A stretch of DNA of 64,000 bases, taken from positions 1-64,000 of the forward strand of contig OX638375.1 in assembly GCA_951813575.1 (NCBI GenBank). The letters run 5' to 3'. The stretch comes from Candidatus Binatia bacterium. GTDB lineage: Bacteria; Desulfobacterota; Binatia; UBA9968; JAJDTQ01. Below the pieces are notes generated by a model that was not told where the DNA came from, searched no databases, and saw only the letters and a program-made list of their open reading frames with translations. A program made the position numbers and the translations under genes. Positions 58,349-64,000 of the stretch are shown here, piece after piece. The number at the start of each line of letters is the position of its first letter. Position 1 is the first letter of the stretch.

Positions 58349-59438
58349 TCATGTGGCCAGCCACTGGTTGAAGCGCTTGGTCAGCGCGCTCAGGTTGGTG
58401 CCCACCCAGAGCGGATCGGGCTGGTAGGTGAGCGGCAGGTTGTCCTTCCACGTGGGCATCATCCGCGCCTTCTTCTCGTCGATGTGCTCGTAGGCCGCGG
58501 CGATCCACGGGCCGGTGTTCATCAGACGGCAGAAGACCCCCCAGGTTCTCGGGCTTCAGGCAGAACTGCGCGAACCGCCAGGACTCCGCCGCGTTGGGGG
58601 TGCCGCGCGCCACGATCCAGTTGGAGCGGCGCATGTGGGCCTGGTTCCAGACCACCTCGATGGGCACTCCCTGCTCTACCGCCACCCCGGCCCGGGTGTT
58701 CCACATGGGCATCATGTCGACCTCGCCGTCGCGCACGAGCTGCACCGACTGGGAACCACGCCGCCACCACACCTTGACGTGGGGCTTGAGCTCGTCGAGT
58801 TTCTTGAAGGCACGGTCGACGTCCAACGGATAAAGCTTGTCCTTGGGCACACCGTCCGCCAGCAGCGCGAACGGCAGCATCCGGGCGGCGTCCTTGTAGG
58901 CGCCCCGGTTGCCGGGGAACTTCTCCACGTTCCAGTAGTCGGCCCAGGATTGCGGACCGCCGTTGGGGAACTTCTTCTTGTTGTAGACGAGGTTGGTGGA
59001 GATGGAATGGCGCGAGATGCCGTTGTAGCCGATGGTGTCCGGCGGATAGTCGGTCAGCCGGATGATGTCGTAGTGGATGTGCTCCAGCAAGTTGTCGTTG
59101 AGTCCGCGGATGGAGTCGGACCGTCCCATGCCGGCGACGTCGAACTCGTAGTGGCCGGAGAGCACCTGCGCCTTCATCTTGGCAAAGGACACCGGCGTGA
59201 TGGGTTTCACGGCGATCCCGCTGGCCTTCTCGTAGGTCTTGTAGTAGGCCTCGGCCTCCGCCTTGCCCCAGCTTCCGCCCCAGGTGTTGATGTAGATGGT
59301 CTTGGTCTTGGCTCGTGCCTTGGAGGCGATGTAAGGCGCCCCCAGGATCATCGCTCCCGCGGCTACGCCGCCGCCGATGAAAGTACGCCGGTTGATCCCT
59401 CCGGGTTTTGTTCTCGCCGTGTCTGGTGATTCCTTCAT
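58349..59438 (-). pseudogene. Extracellular substrate-binding protein of the Pot-type importer, frameshifted near the end
   Basis: A Tat signal (GINRRTFIGGGVAAGAMIL) leads a PotD-like binding protein: TIYINTWGGSWGKAEAEAYYK, FAKMKAQVLSGHYEFDVAGMGRSD, NLVYNKKKFPNGGPQSWADYW, WNQAHMRRSNWIVARGTPNAAESW. At KPENLG a run of six C on the plus strand (58537-58542) shifts the frame; the unbroken frame then reads unlike any binding protein to 58317. With one base removed the family end appears (VFCRLMNTGPWIAAAYEHID, then LTKRFNQWLAT) and stops at 58349, just before potB. About 60 residues are affected. Homopolymer error or true mutation. Confidence 0.85.
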
Positions 59439-59598
59439 AGGTCATCCCTCCTCTTGAATTGTAACTTGAACGCCATCGAAGTAACTGACGACCCCAACGC
59501 GCGGCCTGCGGCCATGGGCCGACCCTTATCAAAACGGGGGCAGGAACGGCAAACGGAATCAGCATGCTGGACGCTGTCTCCGACACCCGCCGCGTTGT

Positions 59599-59629
59599 CT
59601 GGATCCCGGGTCGAGCCCGGGATGACGGG
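59599..59629. repeat. REP-like palindrome
   Basis: CTGGATCCCGGGTCGAGCCCGGGATGACGGG: arms CCCGGG and CCCGGG (self-complementary) around TCGAG, with the same CTGGAT...GATGACGG frame as the repeats at 5084 and 45713. Part of a 383-bp gap (59439-59821) upstream of the binding-protein gene that otherwise shows only the repeat at 59728. Confidence 0.65.
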
Positions 59630-59727
59630 AGGCGGCCCGCACGTCTGGTTCGTGTCAGCGCATGCGGGGCCTGCCACACGCCCGCCATGAAGTACGTCGC
59701 CGCCGATACGGTCATCCTGCGGTTTGG

Positions 59728-59787
59728 CAATCGTCACGCCGGGCTGTCAATCGTCACGCCGGGCTGTCAATCGTCACGCCGGGCTTG
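59728..59787. repeat. Three tandem copies of a 20-bp unit
   Basis: Unit CAATCGTCACGCCGGGCTGT at 59728, 59748 and 59768 (third copy diverges into CTTGACCCGGGG, which completes a REP-like arm). Simple tandem expansion of one REP arm, as at 45713; no spacers between units. Confidence 0.8.
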
Positions 59788-59821
59788 ACCCGGGGTCCAG
59801 GGGAGGGGTTGGGGGAGGCGG

Positions 59822-60670
59822 CTAGTCCTCGGTGGGCCAGGCCGCCTGCGAGGACAGATCCTGCCAGGCCGCCGGGCGGCAGACGGCCTTGGCGGCCTCG
59901 TCGGGCTCCAGGGCGGTGTCCCAGTCGTTGCCCACGAAGCGGCAGCCGGTGATGTCCCGGGAAGCGTCGGACACGAGCCAGCGGACGGGCGCGGCCATGA
60001 CGCCGGGCTGCACCAGCTTGCCGCGGTCGAAGGGGGCGCTTTCGGGGATGAAGCTCGTGTTGGTGGGTCCGCCCGGCACCAGCACGTTGACGGTTACGCC
60101 GGTGCCTTCCAGGTCCTTGGCCCAGCTCGCGGTGGCGGCCTCCAGTGCGGCCTTGGACATGCCGTAGGGGGTGTAGGCGCCGCGGAACATGGTGTCGAGG
60201 CTGGTGGTGACGTTCACGATGCGTCCGGAGCCCTGCTTCACCAGGTGCGGGGTGACCGCCCGGGCCATCAGGAAGGCGCCCTTCCAGTTGACGTCCATCA
60301 CCGCCTGCCAGCGGTCGGGTTCCACTTCCCAGAAACGCACGGGCTCGCTCATGTAGTTGGCGCGCACGGTCTGCATGCCGATGCCGGCGGCATTGACCAG
60401 CGCGTCCACCCGTCCGAACCGGTCCATCACCGCGTTGGCCACCCGCTCGCATTCATCGGCCTTGGTGATGTCCGCGGTCAGGGTGACGAGGGCTCCTTCG
60501 TCCGCCACCCCCGCGGTGCTCCGGGCCATGGCTTGGCAGCGCTCTTCCTGGTTGTCCACCACCGCCACCCGGGCGCCGTCCTCCAGCAGTGCCAGCGTCA
60601 TGACGGTGCCCATGCCGCCGGCCCCTCCGGTTACGATGACGACCTTGTTGGCTATTGATTTCTCCGGCAC
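59822..60670 (-). CDS. SDR family oxidoreductase
   Basis: 282 residues; classical short-chain dehydrogenase. Cofactor motif TGGAGGMGTVM, acidic VVDNQEER favouring NAD, NAAGIG, catalytic Ser in VTTSLDT, Tyr and Lys in YGMSK, then VPGGPTNTSF. GTG 60670 follows AAAGGA. A C-terminal extension of about 30 residues beyond the fold ends in QAAWPTED. It lies 89 bp downstream of the PhyH gene on the same strand. Confidence 0.87.
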   Translation of the reverse strand: MPEKSIANKVVIVTGGAGGMGTVMTLALLEDGARVAVVDNQEERCQAMARSTAGVADEGALVTLTADITKADECERVANAVMDRFGRVDALVNAAGIGMQTVRANYMSEPVRFWEVEPDRWQAVMDVNWKGAFLMARAVTPHLVKQGSGRIVNVTTSLDTMFRGAYTPYGMSKAALEAATASWAKDLEGTGVTVNVLVPGGPTNTSFIPESAPFDRGKLVQPGVMAAPVRWLVSDASRDITGCRFVGNDWDTALEPDEAAKAVCRPAAWQDLSSQAAWPTED

Positions 60671-60759
60671 TTGTCGATTCCTTTCTCCATTTGTCTTGAA
60701 TTTACACCAGCAGTGGGAGTCATGGGGTGGCGGGACCCTTCGCCGGAAGGGTCGTCAAG

Positions 60760-61569
60760 TCACGCCCCCTGCTTGTTGGCCTTGTACTGTTGATGGTTGC
60801 GGTCCAGCGCGGCAAGGCAATCCGGATCGAAGTCCCGTTTCGCCACCGGCTCGGGCTCCCAGTAGCCGTGGGTGTCGGTGCCGCGCAGCAGCGCCGCGCT
60901 GGCGTGGTCGAACAGCGTCTGGTGAACGTGCGGGGCGATGAAGTGGATGGAGTAGCCGAGCCGCCGGTCGTCCGACTCGTTGGGATTGGAGCCGTGGATG
61001 ACGGTCTCGCTGTGGAACGAGATCTCGCCGGCCTCCAGCTCCACGTCCACCGCCCGGGAATCGTCCACATCCGCGACGGTCTGGCCCCTGGACAGGAGGT
61101 TGTCCTCGGCGAAGGTCTCCACGTGCCGGCGGGCGCCCTCCGCATGGGAGCCGGGGATGACCCGCATGCAGCCGCTCTCGACCTTGCTGTCGGTGAAGGC
61201 AAACCACGCGGTCAGGGTCTCACGGGGCTCCAGCCCGTAGTAGGTGGTGTCCTGGTGCCAGGAGACGAACCGGGGATCGTGGGCGTTCTTGGTGAAGAAG
61301 CTGGAGCCCCAGCACAGGATGTTGGGGCCGATGATATCCTCCACCGCGTCGAGCATCCGCGAGTTTCGGATCAATTCGTTGAGCCAGGGGAAGGGGAGAT
61401 GGGCCTTGATACGGTAGCGCTCCTGGACTTCTCCGTCGATGGTCTTCTCGACCTGCTCGAGCTTTTGTCTCAGCTCCCACGCGGAGTCCCTGTCCATGAT
61501 GCGCACGGGGAAAAGGAATCCGTCGCGGCGGTAGGCGTCCACTTGCTCCTGGGTCAGCAATTTGGGCAT
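60760..61569 (-). CDS. Phytanoyl-CoA dioxygenase (PhyH) family protein
   Basis: 269 residues from ATG 61569, with GGAGA 6 bases upstream; longer frames upstream read unlike the family. Fe(II)/2-oxoglutarate dioxygenase: metal pair His and Asp in FVSWHQDTTYYGL, distal His in TVIHGSNPNESDDRR with the 2-oxoglutarate-binding Arg, and SGCMRVIPGSHAEG. Hydroxylates an unactivated carbon next to a carboxylate or similar. Member of the catabolic group at the right end. Confidence 0.87.
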   Translation of the reverse strand: MPKLLTQEQVDAYRRDGFLFPVRIMDRDSAWELRQKLEQVEKTIDGEVQERYRIKAHLPFPWLNELIRNSRMLDAVEDIIGPNILCWGSSFFTKNAHDPRFVSWHQDTTYYGLEPRETLTAWFAFTDSKVESGCMRVIPGSHAEGARRHVETFAEDNLLSRGQTVADVDDSRAVDVELEAGEISFHSETVIHGSNPNESDDRRLGYSIHFIAPHVHQTLFDHASAALLRGTDTHGYWEPEPVAKRDFDPDCLAALDRNHQQYKANKQGA

Positions 61570-61641
61570 GTCGGTCTCCGTTGAAGCAGCGTTCCATGGG
61601 GCGTTCAAGCGCCCCGGACCAGACGTTAATCTGGCTTTGGC

Positions 61642-61791
61642 CTCACGGTCTGTCAAGCATACCCGAACAGAACCCGCGAGCAAGACGAGAAGTATCTGGC
61701 CTGGCAGCGGGAGAGGGGCGTCAGCGGCCAGCTGATGGAGCACCTCGCCGAGACGCCGACCATCCGCTTTTTCGACGTGACCGGCGCCTGA
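61642..61791 (+). pseudogene. Possible 3' remnant of a lost gene
   Basis: A plus-strand frame to TGA 61789-61791 reads EQDEKYLAWQRERG, VSGQLMEHLAETPTIRFFDV, TGA, with good codon bias and a protein-like composition, but no start or upstream continuation. It lies in the 269-bp gap between the PhyH and FAD monooxygenase genes, which run the other way. I do not know the family. Confidence 0.3.
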
Positions 61792-61838
61792 GCCGCGATT
61801 GGCGCTCCGGTTTCGGTCGGGGTCGCGTGAAAACGTCG

Positions 61839-63029
61839 TTACAGCCTGGCCGCCTGTCTTAGACTGGCGATCATCGAGATCCGCAGCAGGTAGTCGTAGG
61901 ACTTGTTCGGATCCGCCACGGTCTCGCGCATGGTGCGGCGGAACTCCTGCTGCCGCGCGGGGTCGCGGCTCTCGAGGTTCAGCTTGTTGCGGGTGGAATG
62001 GACGTTGGCATATTCCAGCGCGATGGGCCGGCGCTGGCGCTCGTAGCCGTCGAGCTCCGATTCCGGCGCCTCTCCGCGCCACACGCGCACCAGCCGTTCC
62101 GCGAGGTTGTAACCGTCGTGGATGCCGCCGTTCATGCCCATGCCTCCCAAGGGGTTGTTGATGTGGGCCGCGTCACCGGCGAGGAACGCGCGCCCCTTGC
62201 GGTAGCGCGCGGCCACGCGCTGGTGCACCGGGTACAGGGTCCGGTGTTCCACCGGGTAGGGCGTTCCGGTCGGGAGGACGTTCTGGAGACGCCGCTCGAC
62301 GCTGGCATCGCTCAACACGTCGTCGTCGCTCTCTTCCGGCCGCGTCGGGGACATCACGCGCCATAGTCCCGGCACCCGCAGGAGGAAAAACCACTCCACC
62401 GGGTCCGCGAAGTAGCTCACCCGCGCCAGCTCGGCGAATTGCTCATCGAAACGGAACGGCGTGCTCACCACCAGGAAGCGCTCGGGCCAGGTGAACCCGT
62501 CGAAGGGGATGTCCAGGGCCTTGCGGACGTTGCTGCGGGCGCCGTCGGCCCCCACCAGGTAGCTTCCCCGGAAGCGGCGGGTTTCGCCGCCTTGCTCCAC
62601 CACCGCGGTGACCGACGTCCCGTCCTCCTCCACGCCGGTCACTTCGCTCGAGAAGTGTACCTCGGCGCCGGGCAGGGTCGCCAGCTTCCCGTACAGCAGC
62701 CGGTTGAGCTTGAACTGCTCGCACTGGAGCCGGTACGGGTGCGCGGTGATGTCGGCGATCTGCCTGAAGTCGAACTCCGCGATACAGCCGGCGCGCTCGC
62801 GGTACTGGACGGTGGGGGCCTTGAGTCCCAGGGCCAGGAAGTCGTCCAGCACGCCGGTCGACTCCAGCATGTCGAGGGTGGGGGGATGGAAGGTGGAGGC
62901 GCGCAACGTTTCGGGTAGCGCGGACTCCGCCTCCAGCACGGTCACCGGCACGTCGTGCTGGGCCAGGTACACCGCCACCACCAGCCCCACGGGACCCGCG
63001 CCCGCCACCAGCACGCGATCGGCGCTCAT
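61839..63029 (-). CDS. FAD-dependent aromatic-ring monooxygenase family protein
   Basis: 396 residues of the p-hydroxybenzoate-hydroxylase fold. FAD motifs: DRVLVAGAGPVGLVVAVYLA (GxGxxG), the DG motif YLVGADGARSNVRKALD, and GDAAHINNPLGGMGMNGG near the C-terminus. These define flavoprotein hydroxylases acting on phenols and related rings with NAD(P)H. It lies 30 bp after the LLM gene at the right end and upstream of the PhyH gene, all leftward, suggesting one catabolic operon. Confidence 0.87.
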   Translation of the reverse strand: MSADRVLVAGAGPVGLVVAVYLAQHDVPVTVLEAESALPETLRASTFHPPTLDMLESTGVLDDFLALGLKAPTVQYRERAGCIAEFDFRQIADITAHPYRLQCEQFKLNRLLYGKLATLPGAEVHFSSEVTGVEEDGTSVTAVVEQGGETRRFRGSYLVGADGARSNVRKALDIPFDGFTWPERFLVVSTPFRFDEQFAELARVSYFADPVEWFFLLRVPGLWRVMSPTRPEESDDDVLSDASVERRLQNVLPTGTPYPVEHRTLYPVHQRVAARYRKGRAFLAGDAAHINNPLGGMGMNGGIHDGYNLAERLVRVWRGEAPESELDGYERQRRPIALEYANVHSTRNKLNLESRDPARQQEFRRTMRETVADPNKSYDYLLRISMIASLRQAARL

Positions 63030-63059
63030 GTCACCCGTCCGGGAGGAACACGGCCTCCT

Positions 63060-64000
63060 CTACCGGAAGTGCGGCATCACGTGCTCGCTGCAGACGTCCA
63101 GGTGCTGGAACTGGTCCTTGGCGGCGAAACGGACGATGAAGGTCTGGATGCCCGCTTCGGCGTACTCGTTGATGAAGTCCACCACCTCGTTGGTGCCGCC
63201 GGCCTTCACCACGAGCTGCGAGGCCACCTGCTCGTAGGTCTTGTGGTAGTAGGCCTCCAGGAACGCGCCGCCCTCCCGCCGCGCCTTGTCGGCGTCGGGG
63301 TCCATGTGGATGGTGAGGTACAGGCAGCGGTGGATGTCGTCGGGGTTCCGTCCGGCGTCGCTGGCGAAGTCTTCCATCTTCTGCCGCGACTCCTTGAACA
63401 CCTGGAGCGACGGGATGTTGGTGATCCAGGCGTCGCCGTGGAGGGCGACGCGCTTGAGCCCGCTGTCCACGTCGTTGCTCGACACCCAAACCGGGACGCC
63501 GGGTCGCTGCACCGGCTTGGGCAAGAGCGAGATGTCCTCGACGGTGTAGTACTTGTTTTCGTGGGTGACGTTGTCCCCGGCCCACAGCATCTTCATGATC
63601 TTGAGCACCTGGCTGAGCCGTCCGGCCTTCTGGTTGAAGGGCACGCCGCAGGCCGTGTACTCCTCCTCGAACATCTTGTCGTTGCGGGACACGCCCACGC
63701 CGCAGATGAGCCGCCCGCGGCACAGGACGTCCACGCTGGCCAGGGCCTGGGCCAGCACCACCGGGTTGCGCATGGCCGCCAGCAGCACCGCGGTGCCGAT
63801 CTTCACCCGCTCGGTCTTCACCGCCAGCGCCCCCAGGGTGCTGATGACCTCCAGCCGCGACTTGGCGGTGACGCTGTCGCCGATCCACACCGAGTCGTAG
63901 CCGGCCTCTTCGACCGCGTCCGCGAGGTTGAAGACGGGGCTCAGGTCGGGGATGGCGGTCTTGGCCAGGATGACCCCCCGGGTCGGTAGCAGGATGCCGA
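63060..64000 (-). CDS. LLM-class flavin-dependent oxidoreductase, truncated by window edge
   Basis: At least 313 residues; the frame continues to the right edge (GILLPTRGVILAKTAIPDLS at the edge, then NLADAVEEAGYDSVWIGDSV). A start at 63890 is internal, since the residues before it belong to the barrel. Family blocks are KTERVKIGTAVLLAAMRNPV, SVDVLCRGRLICGVGVSRND and the KAGRLSQVLKIMKMLW helix. First visible gene of the leftward LLM-monooxygenase-PhyH-SDR set. Confidence 0.85.
   Translation of the reverse strand, partial: GILLPTRGVILAKTAIPDLSPVFNLADAVEEAGYDSVWIGDSVTAKSRLEVISTLGALAVKTERVKIGTAVLLAAMRNPVVLAQALASVDVLCRGRLICGVGVSRNDKMFEEEYTACGVPFNQKAGRLSQVLKIMKMLWAGDNVTHENKYYTVEDISLLPKPVQRPGVPVWVSSNDVDSGLKRVALHGDAWITNIPSLQVFKESRQKMEDFASDAGRNPDDIHRCLYLTIHMDPDADKARREGGAFLEAYYHKTYEQVASQLVVKAGGTNEVVDFINEYAEAGIQTFIVRFAAKDQFQHLDVCSEHVMPHFR

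Overview
The window is a GC-rich (about 65 percent by eye), densely coded piece of bacterial chromosome. An RpoH-type sigma-32, a class II (B12-dependent) ribonucleotide reductase and many flavin-dependent luciferase-like oxidoreductases (LLM), Amidohydro_2 hydrolases and arylmalonate-decarboxylase-like proteins suggest an uncultured deltaproteobacterium-like or Tectomicrobia-like lineage. No rRNA or marker gene here settles this. One tRNA (tRNA-Ser GGA) is present. There is no CRISPR array and no intact insertion sequence.

Layout. 1-2.5 kb: 3' part of nrdJ. 2.7-5.0 kb: a lower-GC islet with an AIPR/Mrr-like defence protein and a small unknown gene. 5.1-10.6 kb: penicillin acylase family protein, PgpA, an amidohydrolase, an LLM oxidoreductase and RidA. 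11.0-14.4 kb: a helical unknown, rpoH, and the small subunits (G, M, S) of a molybdenum hydroxylase, closed by a strong terminator. 14.5-17.6 kb: an ABC-2 exporter with a NEW3-domain surface protein. 17.7-22.97 kb: tRNA and housekeeping genes (trmL, dtd, epimerase, tRNA-Ser, MFS, mazEF, trmI-like). 22.99-27.6 kb, minus strand: a zinc-ribbon protein, a membrane protein, an unusual ferredoxin fusion, the molybdopterin subunit missing from the 12-14 kb cluster, and a free-standing threonyl-tRNA editing domain. 27.7-33.6 kb: two arylmalonate-decarboxylase-like genes, one behind a structured leader, a DMT transporter, a MITE, and a TAXI-TRAP transporter.

33.7-41.3 kb is the accessory core: a damaged HigA antitoxin, an amidohydrolase, a nucleotidyltransferase gene pair, and a tightly coupled four-gene cluster. 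The cluster encodes a four-helix membrane protein, a lipoprotein with a DTSD motif, an ExbB/TolQ/MotA-like channel subunit with a long coiled-coil tail, and a one-helix partner with a membrane-embedded Glu. I could not match this cluster to a named system. It looks like a proton-driven envelope machine distantly reminiscent of Zorya and is the best candidate here for something undescribed.

41.5-64 kb is catabolic: an FAD dehydrogenase, LLM enzymes, dienelactone hydrolase, a tandem pair of duplicated amidohydrolases, VOC and GFA proteins, and a third arylmalonate-decarboxylase-like gene. HicAB follows, then a six-gene operon that places an ADP-forming acyl-CoA synthetase and an enoyl-CoA hydratase inside a Pot-type ABC importer. 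Then come an SDR, a PhyH dioxygenase, an FAD monooxygenase and a partial LLM gene. Several small genes are broken by single-base indels or truncation (the importer's binding protein, a Phd/YefM antitoxin, HigA, an antidote fragment), and REP-like palindromes and short tandem repeats fill the gaps.
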